Notes under the pieces: generated by a model | What the model was told of the DNA's origin: nothing | Databases searched by the model: none | The model's input: the letters and a program-made list of their open reading frames with translations, nothing else | Origin: Clostridiales bacterium | GTDB taxonomy: Bacteria; Bacillota; Clostridia; Christensenellales; UBA3700 | NCBI GenBank assembly: GCA_014799645.1 | Contig: JAAVHQ010000026.1 | Location: 1 to 16,801, forward strand | DNA length: 16,801 nucleotides | Direction of reading: 5' to 3' | Shown here: piece after piece, positions 6,896 through 13,679 of the stretch | Layout of the letters: each line of letters starts with the position of its first letter | How positions within the stretch are numbered: position 1 is the stretch's first letter | Made by a program: the position numbers and the translations under genes

Positions 6896-8167
6896 ATGAA
6901 TTACAGTCAATTACCGAAAGAAGAACTTCAACAGATCTACGATCTTCAAAAGGCGGAGTACGACTCCTTTGTCGCGCAAGGTTACAGCGTGGACATCGCA
7001 AGAGGTAAGCCTTGCAACGAGCAGTTGGACATCGCTATGCCAATGTTGACGGGAGAAGGCTTGGAGAATATGCCCAAGAATTACCGCAACTACGGTATGC
7101 TTGACGGTATTCCCGAGATGAAAAAGCTTTTTGCTCAAATGCTCGGAGTAGACGCAAGCGAAGTTATCGTCGGCGGAAGTAGCTCGCTCAACTTGATGTA
7201 CGATACTATTCAAAGAGCGTTGCAATTCGGTATTCTCGGCGCAAAACCGTGGAACTCTCAACCTATTAAGTTCCTTTGTCCCGTACCAGGCTATGACAGA
7301 CACTTTGCAATCTGCGAGCATTTCGGTATAGAGATGATAAGCATACCTATGACGGACGAAGGTCCGAATATGGATTTGGTAGAGCAACTCGTCGCCAACG
7401 ACGACGCTATTAAGGCGATTTGGTGCGTACCTAAGTACAGCAACCCGACGGGTATTACTTATTCCGACGCAGTAGTAGAAAGACTTGCAAGTATGAAGAC
7501 CAAAGCCGAAGATTTCAGAATTTTCTGGGACAACGCTTACGTCGTTCACGACCTTAGCGACACGCCCGACAATTTGGCTAATATCATGGAAGTATGCGCA
7601 AGAGTGGGCAATCCCGACAGAGTATATCAGTTTGCTTCGACTTCCAAAGTTACGCTTGCAGGCAGCGGCGTAGGCTGTATCGCTACGAGCAAGAACAACG
7701 TCAAGGACATTCTTTCGCATTTGACGATTCAGACCATTTCTTACAACAAAGTATGGCAATATATCCACTATCTTTTCTTGAAAGATATGGACAACGTTAA
7801 GGCTATTATGGCAAAGCAAAGAGAGGTTATCAAGCCTAAGTTCGACGCGCTCGTCAACGCTTTCCAAGACGCTTTCGGAAGCGACAGCGACATTGCTAAG
7901 TGGACGAACCCCAACGGCGGTTACTTCATCACGCTCGACGTATTGGACGGTTGCGCTAAGAAAGTATGCGAATTGTGCAAAGGCGCGGGCTTGACTTTGA
8001 CCGCGGCAGGCGCGCCGTTCCCATACGGCATTGACGTCAACGACAGAACTTTGAGAATTGCGCCGACGTTTACGTCCGACAGCGACCTTGTGGTAGCGAC
8101 TCAAATTCTCGTATGTTGCGTTAAACTCGCTTGCGTGCAAAAACTTCTTGCCGAGAAGAATTCATAA
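6896..8167 (+). CDS. Class Ic aspartate aminotransferase-like enzyme (PLP-dependent)
   Basis: 423 residues. Fold-type I aminotransferase landmarks are all present: SNPTG (182-186), WDNAY (D212 pairs with the pyridine nitrogen, Y215 with the PLP hydroxyl), the Schiff-base lysine K251 in STSKVTLAGSGVG, and the substrate-binding arginine in DRTLRIAPTF near the C terminus. The start (YDLQKAEYDSFVAQG...LDIARGKPCNEQLD) and YRNYGMLDGIPEMKKLFA match the subgroup known as aspartate aminotransferase class Ic (PF12897; the Corynebacterium-type AspAT) rather than the usual AspC type. It would exchange amino groups between aspartate and 2-oxoglutarate; exact substrates are inferred. It is followed after 13 bases by the YfcE-like gene and then the hydrogenase, so it probably leads a three-gene operon. 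Confidence 0.9.
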   Translation: MNYSQLPKEELQQIYDLQKAEYDSFVAQGYSVDIARGKPCNEQLDIAMPMLTGEGLENMPKNYRNYGMLDGIPEMKKLFAQMLGVDASEVIVGGSSSLNLMYDTIQRALQFGILGAKPWNSQPIKFLCPVPGYDRHFAICEHFGIEMISIPMTDEGPNMDLVEQLVANDDAIKAIWCVPKYSNPTGITYSDAVVERLASMKTKAEDFRIFWDNAYVVHDLSDTPDNLANIMEVCARVGNPDRVYQFASTSKVTLAGSGVGCIATSKNNVKDILSHLTIQTISYNKVWQYIHYLFLKDMDNVKAIMAKQREVIKPKFDALVNAFQDAFGSDSDIAKWTNPNGGYFITLDVLDGCAKKVCELCKGAGLTLTAAGAPFPYGIDVNDRTLRIAPTFTSDSDLVVATQILVCCVKLACVQKLLAEKNS

Positions 8168-8180
8168 ACGGTAGGTTGAT

Positions 8181-8723
8181 ATGAAAGTAGTTATCGCATC
8201 GGATATTCACGGCTCGGCTTACTATACCGAGAGAGTAAAAGAGGCCTTTGAAAGAGAGCAAGGCGAATTGCTCGTGCTTTTGGGGGATATCTACAACCCA
8301 GGTCCGCGCAATCCGATTTCCAAAGACTATGCGCCAATGAAAGTAGCGGAGATACTCAATTCGCTCAAAGACAAGACGTTGGTGATAAAAGGCAACTGCG
8401 ACAGCGAAGTCGACACGCTTATCAGCGAATTTGACTTCTGCGACTTCTCGCAAATATTCGTAGACGGGCTCAAAGTCACGCTTACGCACGGACACAAGTT
8501 CAACAAAGACAATATGCCCGCCAACGCAGGCGACTTGATGTGCTACGGACATTTTCACACGGGATTTATCACCGAGGTGGGAAATACGGTGGTTGCCAAC
8601 GCAGGTTCGGTATCCTTGCCCAAAGACGGCACGCCGAGCAGTTATCTTACGCTTGCAGACGGCGTACTTACGCTGAAAGATATTGACGGCAAAGTCATAG
8701 ATAGCAAGACAATTAAAAAATAA
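8181..8723 (+). CDS. yfcE: YfcE-like metallophosphoesterase
   Basis: 180 residues, as expected for the YfcE family. The dinuclear-metal phosphoesterase motifs appear in order: SDIHG (D8, H10), LGDIYNPGPRNP (D36), GNCDSE (N72, D74), THGH (H103, H105) and GHFHTG (H124, H126). NAGSVSLPKDG near the C terminus is a family signature. YfcE enzymes hydrolyse phosphodiesters, classically bis-p-nitrophenyl phosphate in vitro; the natural substrate is not known. The protein is cytoplasmic with no signal peptide. A weak ribosome site, GGTAGG, precedes the ATG. It lies 13 bases after the aminotransferase and 15 before the hydrogenase gene, so it is co-transcribed with enzymes to which it has no obvious metabolic link. 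Confidence 0.93.
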   Translation: MKVVIASDIHGSAYYTERVKEAFEREQGELLVLLGDIYNPGPRNPISKDYAPMKVAEILNSLKDKTLVIKGNCDSEVDTLISEFDFCDFSQIFVDGLKVTLTHGHKFNKDNMPANAGDLMCYGHFHTGFITEVGNTVVANAGSVSLPKDGTPSSYLTLADGVLTLKDIDGKVIDSKTIKK

Positions 8724-8738
8724 TACAAGAGGTAAATT

Positions 8739-10178
8739 ATGAGCAACAGCAAATTCGATACAAGAGTACAAGCGCTCAAATACGAAGTCTTGAAACAAAT
8801 CATTCAGGCTTACGACAAAGGGGATATGTCGCAAATTTATATGGATATTCCAAAGGCAATTTCCCCAGGACCAAAGCCGAGTTTTAGATGCTGTATCTAT
8901 AAGGAAAGAGCAATCGTGCAAGAGAGAATCAAACTTGCTTTGGGCGGAGATAAGTCCAACCCCAATATCGTCGAAGTAATCGAAGCGGCGTGCGATTCCT
9001 GTCCTATCAGCGGTATGTATATCACTCCCGCTTGCCGCGGTTGTATCGTACATAAATGTAAAGAGGCTTGCCCAAAGGACGCAATTTCCATTGTCGACAA
9101 CAAGCCTGTAATCGACATGGAAAAGTGTATCAAGTGCGGTCGTTGCGCAAAGGCGTGTCCTTACGGCGCAATCATCGAGCAATCCCGTCCTTGCATCAAG
9201 AGTTGCAAAGTCAAGGCGCTTTCGATGGACGAGTACGACAGAGCGAAGATTGACAACGACAAGTGTATCGCTTGCGGAGCGTGCGTTTACAACTGTCCGT
9301 TCGGCGCTATCGTAGACAAGTCCTTTATTATCGAAACGCTTGATATGCTCAAAGACGCTAAGGAGAACAACGGCAGAGTATTCGCAATAATCGCGCCTGC
9401 TATCGCAAGTCAGTTCAAGCCCGCTACGTTTGGTCAACTCGTCACGGGTATTAAGAAACTCGGCTTTGACAGAGTATACGAGGCGGCTCTCGGCGCGGAC
9501 ATCACGCTCTATAAAGAGGCAAAAGAGTTCGAGGAAAAGGGCATTATGACGACTTCTTGCTGTCCGTCCTTCGTGATGTTTATCGAGAAGAATTTCCCTG
9601 AACTTGCAAAGTATATTTCATCCTCGCCGTCGCCGATGGTTGAGACGGCAATGCTTCTCAAAAGAAAATATCCTGGAATCAAGACCGTATTTATCGGACC
9701 TTGCACGAGCAAGAAACTCGAATTTAGAATGGAAAAGACCGAAGGCGCAATCGACGGCGTAATCTCATTTGAAGAGTTGCAAGCCTTGTTTGACGCAAGA
9801 GACGTTGATTTGCTCATACAAGAGGAAATGAATATCGACGACGCGTCAGTAATGGGTAGAGTATTTGCAAAGTGCGGAGGTATCTCGCAAGACATTGCAA
9901 AACTTACCGAAGGCAAAGTCGAGCCTGTCGCAATGAGCGGTATAGAAGAGTGCAGAGCCAACTTGCTTAAACTCAAATTCAATAAGACGACAGCCAACTT
10001 CTTTGAGGGTATGGCGTGCGACGGCGGTTGCCTCAACGGCGCGCTTTCACTGCACCACGACGTAAAGAATATCGTCGAAATCGACAAGTATTCAAACAAC
10101 GCATCTCACAAGGATATTTTGAGTTCCGTTGATATGTACAAGGCTAGTCTTGGTTTGGCTGACGATAAGAAAGATTAG
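8739..10178 (+). CDS. [FeFe] hydrogenase, monomeric, group-B-like
   Basis: 479 residues. The N-terminal half carries Cys clusters for electron transfer: C99/C102/C107/C111, C130/C133/C136/C140 (CIKCGRCAKACP), an extra C152/C156 pair, and C176/C179/C182/C186 (CIACGACVYNCP). The C-terminal half has the three H-cluster motifs: TSCCPSF (272-278; C274 is the usual proton-transfer cysteine and C275 a cluster ligand), GPCTSKKLE (C322), and GMACDGGCLNG (C427, C431). All four H-cluster cysteines are present, so catalysis of H2 formation or uptake is plausible. There is no N-terminal [2Fe-2S] domain as in Clostridium pasteurianum hydrogenase I; size and motif variants (PSF, Asp in MACDGGC) fit the group B type. 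The maturases HydE/F/G are not in the window. AGAGGT serves as ribosome site. It is the last gene of the aminotransferase-yfcE-hydrogenase run. The physiological electron partner is unknown, probably ferredoxin. Confidence 0.9.
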   Translation: MSNSKFDTRVQALKYEVLKQIIQAYDKGDMSQIYMDIPKAISPGPKPSFRCCIYKERAIVQERIKLALGGDKSNPNIVEVIEAACDSCPISGMYITPACRGCIVHKCKEACPKDAISIVDNKPVIDMEKCIKCGRCAKACPYGAIIEQSRPCIKSCKVKALSMDEYDRAKIDNDKCIACGACVYNCPFGAIVDKSFIIETLDMLKDAKENNGRVFAIIAPAIASQFKPATFGQLVTGIKKLGFDRVYEAALGADITLYKEAKEFEEKGIMTTSCCPSFVMFIEKNFPELAKYISSSPSPMVETAMLLKRKYPGIKTVFIGPCTSKKLEFRMEKTEGAIDGVISFEELQALFDARDVDLLIQEEMNIDDASVMGRVFAKCGGISQDIAKLTEGKVEPVAMSGIEECRANLLKLKFNKTTANFFEGMACDGGCLNGALSLHHDVKNIVEIDKYSNNASHKDILSSVDMYKASLGLADDKKD

Positions 10179-10217
10179 GCAAGACAGAAAATAGAAAAAG
10201 AGTACAACGACTTAATT

Positions 10218-11258
10218 ATGAGTTCCAAAAAAGATAAAAAGTTGCAAATTAGAAATAGTACGGCGGATTTTCTTATATTTATGAGGCAATCCGAGTCAAA
10301 CGGTGTAGAAGTAAGGGTTCATAAAGAGAGTGTATGGTTAACCCAAAAAAGTATGGCGCAACTTTTTGATTGCAGCGCTGACAATATAGGACTTCATTTG
10401 AAAAACGTCTACGAATCGGGAGAGTTGAGCGAAAACTCAACAGCCGAGGTTTTCTCGGTAGTTCAACAAGAGGGGACAAGAGAGGTATCAAGAAAAATCA
10501 AATTCTATAATCTAGATGCAATCATTTCGGTAGGGTATAGAATAAACTCGATCCGAGCAACGCAGTTTAGACAATGGGCAACGAATGTGCTTAAAACATT
10601 TGCGGTGCAGGGATATGTGTTGGATAGGCGCAGACTTGAAAATGGACAGATATTCGATGAAGAATACTTTGAGCATTTGCTTGATGAGATTCGGGAGATT
10701 CGCGCAAGCGAAAGGAAGTTCTATCAGAAAATAACGGATATTTATTCAACTGCAGTAGATTATTCGCCGACTGCGGTGATGTCGAAAGATTTTTTTGCTG
10801 AAGTGCAAAATAAATTGCATTTTGCAATACATAGGCATACCGCTGCGGAATTGATTGTAGAGCGAGCAAACCACGAGAAAACTAATATGGGACTTACAAC
10901 GTGGAAAAACGCACCCGCAGGAAAAATTGTCAAATCTGATGTAAGTATAGCAAAAAATTATCTAACGCAAGAAGAATTGCAAAATTTGAGTCAATTTGTA
11001 ACAATGTATTTGGATTATGCGGAAAGACAAGCAAAACGACATATTCCAATGACTATGGAAGATTGGGCGAAGAAACTAAATGCTTTTTTGCAATTTAATG
11101 AAGAAGAAATCTTGCGAGATAGAGGTAGAGTGTCCGCCGAAATAGCAAAGAGTTTTGCCGAAAGCGAGTTCGAGAAGTATAGAATAATACAGGATAAGTT
11201 GTTTGAAAGTGATTTTGATAAACTTTTATCGACAGCAAGTTCGGACGAAGATAATTAA
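10218..11258 (+). CDS. RhuM family protein
   Basis: 346 residues, close to the usual RhuM length. Recognisable family blocks are VWLTQKSMAQLFDCSADNIGLHLKNVYESGEL (a winged-helix-like N-terminal segment), KIKFYNLDAIISVGYRINSIRATQFRQWATNVLKTFAVQGYVLD, and in the C-terminal half FFAEVQNKLHFAIHRHTAAELIVERANHEKTNMGLTTW plus YLTQEELQNLSQFVTMYLDYAERQ. RhuM was named in a Salmonella pathogenicity island; its biochemical activity is not established, and relatives are scattered in bacterial accessory DNA. It starts 39 bases after the hydrogenase, has no convincing ribosome binding site, and is visibly more AT-rich than the upstream genes, which suggests horizontal acquisition. A GC-rich terminator lies about 80 bases downstream. 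It may be read through from the hydrogenase operon. Confidence 0.9.
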   Translation: MSSKKDKKLQIRNSTADFLIFMRQSESNGVEVRVHKESVWLTQKSMAQLFDCSADNIGLHLKNVYESGELSENSTAEVFSVVQQEGTREVSRKIKFYNLDAIISVGYRINSIRATQFRQWATNVLKTFAVQGYVLDRRRLENGQIFDEEYFEHLLDEIREIRASERKFYQKITDIYSTAVDYSPTAVMSKDFFAEVQNKLHFAIHRHTAAELIVERANHEKTNMGLTTWKNAPAGKIVKSDVSIAKNYLTQEELQNLSQFVTMYLDYAERQAKRHIPMTMEDWAKKLNAFLQFNEEEILRDRGRVSAEIAKSFAESEFEKYRIIQDKLFESDFDKLLSTASSDEDN

Positions 11259-11337
11259 AATAAGTTAAAGTCTTTTTTATGTTTGACGTACTATAAGAAA
11301 GATTAGTATTATATTGATATTATAATAACAATGACAA

Positions 11338-11369
11338 CGCCACCGTATTTTGCGGTGGCGATTTTATTT
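11338..11369 (+). terminator. Intrinsic terminator downstream of rhuM
   Basis: Perfect 8-bp GC-rich stem CGCCACCG (11338-11345) with CGGTGGCG (11353-11360), seven-base loop, then ATTTTATTT. It is the first element of a hairpin-rich noncoding stretch that runs to 11790. Confidence 0.8.
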
Positions 11370-11419
11370 GTTTGAGTTTATAAGAATTTTGTCATTGACG
11401 CTCGCACGAGACGCACGGC

Positions 11420-11466
11420 TTTCTCGCTATGCCGTCGCTTCGCTCCTTACGAGCGTAGTCGAGAAA
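11420..11466. repeat. REP-like GC-rich hairpin
   Basis: TTTCTCGCTATGC (11420-11432) pairs with GCGTAG-T-CGAGAAA (11453-11466): 13 pairs with one G-T wobble and one bulged T. Three more inner pairs (CGT with ACG) are possible, and the loop sequence is CG-rich. It contrasts with the AT-rich surroundings and lacks an adjacent T-run, so it is not a simple terminator. It looks like an intergenic palindromic repeat unit. A weak frame crossing it (11350-11553) starts with TTG, has no ribosome site and is not a credible gene. Confidence 0.55.
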
Positions 11467-11505
11467 TCTCTACATTTTATTTTGAGGGTATGGCTTATAA
11501 GAGAA

Positions 11506-11568
11506 TTTGCATTTAGTGTCGAGCATCTTTTTGGGACGTTACCCAAAAAATGATACACCAAATGCAAA
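11506..11568. repeat. Long imperfect palindrome
   Basis: Outer arms TTTGCATTTAGTGT (11506-11519) and ACACCAAATGCAAA (11555-11568) pair at 13 of 14 positions. After a small internal loop, CATCTTTTTGGG (11524-11535) pairs with CCCAAAAAATG (11542-11552) with one bulge; the apical loop is ACGTTA. About 24 pairs over 63 bases form one rod-like hairpin. Possible identities are a miniature inverted-repeat element or a dispersed palindromic repeat. I see no clear target-site duplication and no transposase. Confidence 0.65.
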
Positions 11569-11652
11569 CACTCTTAACGCCTTGGACTTGGGTTATTCTA
11601 TTAGGACTTATATTGATACAATATTTATAAATATTTAAGTGTTCTTTTATGT

Positions 11653-11674
11653 CTCGCTAGCAATGTTAGCAGAG
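11653..11674. repeat. GCTAGCAATG-core hairpin, third copy
   Basis: CTCGCTAGC (11653-11661), loop AAT, GTTAGC-A-GAG (11665-11674): nine pairs with one wobble and one bulged A. The core GCTAGCAATG-N-TAGC is the same as in the hairpins at 3076-3100 and (minus strand) 3477-3503. No strong T tail follows here, so it may be a degenerate or relocated terminator-type repeat. Confidence 0.5.
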
Positions 11675-11763
11675 TGAAATTTGATTTGATTGTTAAATTT
11701 TTAACATAAAAATGTAGCATAATTGCTTGTAATTAAATTTTTATCGTTTTTTTGAGAAAAATA

Positions 11764-11789
11764 GTTCATATTATATGAACAGTTAACTG
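11764..11789. promoter_or_regulatory. Palindromic operator candidate upstream of the XRE gene
   Basis: A perfect 17-base dyad, GTTCATA-TTA-TATGAAC (11764-11780), overlaps by one base a perfect 10-base palindrome CAGTTAACTG (11780-11789). Candidate promoter hexamers overlap it: TTGAGA (11752-11757) with TATGAA (11774-11779), or TTAACT (11783-11788) with TATAAA (11806-11811) at 17 bases. It lies about 60 bases before the start of a small helix-turn-helix gene, the arrangement expected for autorepression by a dimeric XRE protein. Confidence 0.55.
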
Positions 11790-11847
11790 TTTTTGTAAGA
11801 AGCATTATAAAATGATTGCAAATAAATCTTTACAAAAGGAGAATAAA

Positions 11848-12060
11848 ATGATTACATACGAGCAAATTCAAGTAAAATTATCGCAAGCAATAGAGCAAAG
11901 TGGATTATCCAAAGCAGAGATAGCAAAAATGATCGGCGTAAAAGAAAAGACGTTGAGAAATTATCTTTCGGGAAAGACTAAGCCACAAGTTTACGTATTT
12001 GCTAAACTTTGCGGAGCGCTTAATCTCAATCCCAACGAAATTCTTTGTTTAATCAAATAA
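11848..12060 (+). CDS. Small XRE-family helix-turn-helix regulator
   Basis: 70 residues, essentially a single HTH_3/Cro-C1 domain: ITYEQIQVKLSQAIEQSGLSKAEIAKMIGVKEKTLRNYLSGKTKPQVYVFAKLCGALNLNPNEILCL. The recognition-helix region (SKAEIAKMIGVKEKTLRNYLSGKTKP, residues 21-46) and the conserved LA/LCxALN-x-x-P-x-E-[IL] end are clear. Start 11848 is chosen because AAAAGGAG lies six bases upstream; an in-frame ATG at 11812 lies ahead of that ribosome site. There is no extra sensor or metal-binding domain, so it probably responds through a partner or only autoregulates at the upstream palindromes. It sits between the RhuM gene and spoIVA in AT-rich DNA, which suggests accessory origin. Confidence 0.9.
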   Translation: MITYEQIQVKLSQAIEQSGLSKAEIAKMIGVKEKTLRNYLSGKTKPQVYVFAKLCGALNLNPNEILCLIK

Positions 12061-12126
12061 AATAATATTACATTTCCACTAAATATCCTACTCGCACGGT
12101 AAATTTAGAAAACTCGAAAAAAGTTG

Positions 12127-12155
12127 GTATATTTTAGGCATAGGCATAATATACT
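12127..12155 (+). promoter_or_regulatory. Sigma-E-type sporulation promoter of spoIVA
   Basis: GTATATT (12127-12133), 14 bases, AATATACT (12148-12155). Against the Bacillus subtilis sigma-E consensus (KMATATT, 14-15 bases, CATACAMT) this matches 6 of 7 and 6 of 8 positions with correct spacing. The predicted start is near 12162, about 20 bases before the ATG and just ahead of the GGAGG ribosome site. In B. subtilis spoIVA is a mother-cell sigma-E gene, so position and sequence agree. An alternative -10 alignment, CATAATAT at 12145, has only an 11-base spacer. Confidence 0.7.
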
Positions 12156-12182
12156 TTATCGAACAAAAAAGTGGAGGAGTTT

Positions 12183-13661
12183 ATGGAAAAATTTGACCTT
12201 TATCAAGATATTTCGACAAGAACGGAAGGAAATATCTATATAGGAGTCGTTGGACCTGTAAGAAGTGGTAAATCCACTTTTATCACAAGGTTTATGCAAA
12301 CAATGGTTTTGCCTAATCTGCAAGACGGTTATCACAAAGAAAGAATCGTCGACGAGTTACCACAATCGGCAGACGGAAAGACCATTATGACTACGCAACC
12401 CAAATTCGTACCTGACGGCGGAGTTGACGTGGAATTAGCGCCCGGCTGTACGGCAAAACTCAGACTTGTCGACTGCGTAGGCTATCCTTTCGAGGGCGCT
12501 CAAGGCTTTGAAGAGGGCGACACGGACAGACTTGTCAACACCCCTTGGAGCGACGAGCAAATGCCTTTCAGCGAGGCGGCGGAGTACGGCACGAGCAAAG
12601 TCATCACCGACCATTCGACAATCGGCGTACTCGTCTCTACGGACGGCTCTATCCTCGATTTGCCGAGAGAGGGCTATCTCACTGCCGAGAGAAGAGTTGT
12701 AAGAGAGATGAAAGAACTCAACAAGCCTTTCGTACTCTTGCTCAATTCAAAGCATCCGCAGGACAGCAATTCGATTAGATTGAGAGATGAACTCGCCGAC
12801 GAGTACGGCATTCCCGTAATGCTCAAAAATATTCAAGAGATGACGTCACAAGATATGTCGGATATGTTGGAAACCGTGCTTATGCAATTCCCGCTCAGAA
12901 TGGTTGACGTCGCAATGCCGAGTTGGATGCAGGCTTTGCCGAGAACGAGCGAAATCATCACTCATATTATCGAAAAGGTACGCGATTGCGCAAAGGATAT
13001 GCTTGTAATGGGCGATTATAAGCGTCTTAACGGTATCTTTGACGAAGACGAATTCTTGCTCGGAGATTGTTCGACAAGCGTAGATTACGGCAAGGGTACT
13101 TGCGTACTCAAAGTCGCTCCGAAGCCGGAACTATTCTATCGCGTGCTTTCCGAGCAATGCGGAATGGAAATAAAAGACGAATGTCAACTCGTGAACTATA
13201 TCAAAGAATTTGCGCAGGCAAGAAATCAGTACGAGAAAATTAAACAAGCGCTTGCCGACGTGGAAAGCTACGGCTACGGCGTAGTAACGCCTACGCTTGA
13301 AGATATGCAACTTCAAAATCCTCAAATCGTAAGAAAGGGTTCGAAGTACGGCATCAAGTTGAAAGCGTCCGCTCCCGCTATGCACATTATGAGAGTAGAC
13401 GTAGAGACTGAAGTCAATCCGGTAATCAATACTGAAATGCAAAACGAGGAAAACCTCAAAGCATGGCTCGAAGAATTCGGCGAAGACGGTCAAGGCATTT
13501 GGAATACGAATATGTTCGGCAAGAGCCTCAACGTAATCGCAAAAGAGGGCTTGAACAACAAGCTTATGGCTATGCCTGAGGATGTACGCGGTAAGTTGCG
13601 CAGGACGGTGACGAGGATTGTCAACGAAGGTAAGGGTGGGGTTTTGTGTATATTGCTTTAA
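12183..13661 (+). CDS. spoIVA: Stage IV sporulation protein A (spore coat basement ATPase)
   Basis: Start ATG 12183 (MEKFDLYQDIS) is preferred over the upstream in-frame GTG at 12171: it gives 492 residues, the B. subtilis length, and leaves GGAGG as ribosome site. The Walker A motif is GPVRSGKST (24-32; K30). TT at 70-71 in KTIMTTQPKFVP is the sensor-threonine region, and D97 in RLVDCVGYPF is the Walker B-type aspartate. The C terminus (RRTVTRIVNEGKGGVLCILL) is the conserved end that in B. subtilis binds SpoVM. SpoIVA polymerises on the forespore outer membrane with ATP hydrolysis to form the coat platform and is also needed for cortex formation. Its stop codon lies inside a 27-base palindrome, and the R2 element follows. 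der lies about 5.4 kb upstream, with gpsA and plsY missing between them. Confidence 0.98.
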   Translation: MEKFDLYQDISTRTEGNIYIGVVGPVRSGKSTFITRFMQTMVLPNLQDGYHKERIVDELPQSADGKTIMTTQPKFVPDGGVDVELAPGCTAKLRLVDCVGYPFEGAQGFEEGDTDRLVNTPWSDEQMPFSEAAEYGTSKVITDHSTIGVLVSTDGSILDLPREGYLTAERRVVREMKELNKPFVLLLNSKHPQDSNSIRLRDELADEYGIPVMLKNIQEMTSQDMSDMLETVLMQFPLRMVDVAMPSWMQALPRTSEIITHIIEKVRDCAKDMLVMGDYKRLNGIFDEDEFLLGDCSTSVDYGKGTCVLKVAPKPELFYRVLSEQCGMEIKDECQLVNYIKEFAQARNQYEKIKQALADVESYGYGVVTPTLEDMQLQNPQIVRKGSKYGIKLKASAPAMHIMRVDVETEVNPVINTEMQNEENLKAWLEEFGEDGQGIWNTNMFGKSLNVIAKEGLNNKLMAMPEDVRGKLRRTVTRIVNEGKGGVLCILL

Positions 13662-13672
13662 GCAATATACAC
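13646..13672 (+). repeat. Perfect palindrome over the spoIVA stop codon
   Basis: GTGTATATTGCTT (13646-13658), one central T, AAGCAATATACAC (13660-13672): a perfect 13-bp inverted repeat in which the TAA stop (13659-13661) occupies the apex. The mRNA would form a hairpin of about 12 bp with a three-base loop. There is no T-run after it, so it is not a standard terminator; it may protect the 3' end or affect termination of translation. Confidence 0.7.
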
Positions 13673-13679
13673 TAAGTAA

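Noticed and set aside
6911..8140. 409-codon open frame on the minus strand
   Set aside because: It mirrors the aminotransferase gene exactly; its translation is rich in Arg, Val and His in patterns typical of antisense frames and has no family motif or ribosome site. The plus-strand gene has all catalytic motifs.
8121..9437. 438-codon open frame on the minus strand
   Set aside because: It overlaps yfcE and the N-terminal Fe-S half of the hydrogenase, both with full motif sets. The long antisense frame is an effect of codon usage.
11306..11369. Tiny sRNA: TTGACG-18-TATTAT (11283-11312) just ahead of the rhuM terminator
   Set aside because: It would give a transcript of only about 50 bases that is mostly the terminator hairpin; the hexamers are likely chance in AT-rich DNA.
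11350..11553. 67-codon plus-strand frame downstream of rhuM
   Set aside because: It starts with TTG inside the rhuM terminator, lacks a ribosome site, and its middle is the REP-like hairpin; it is noncoding.
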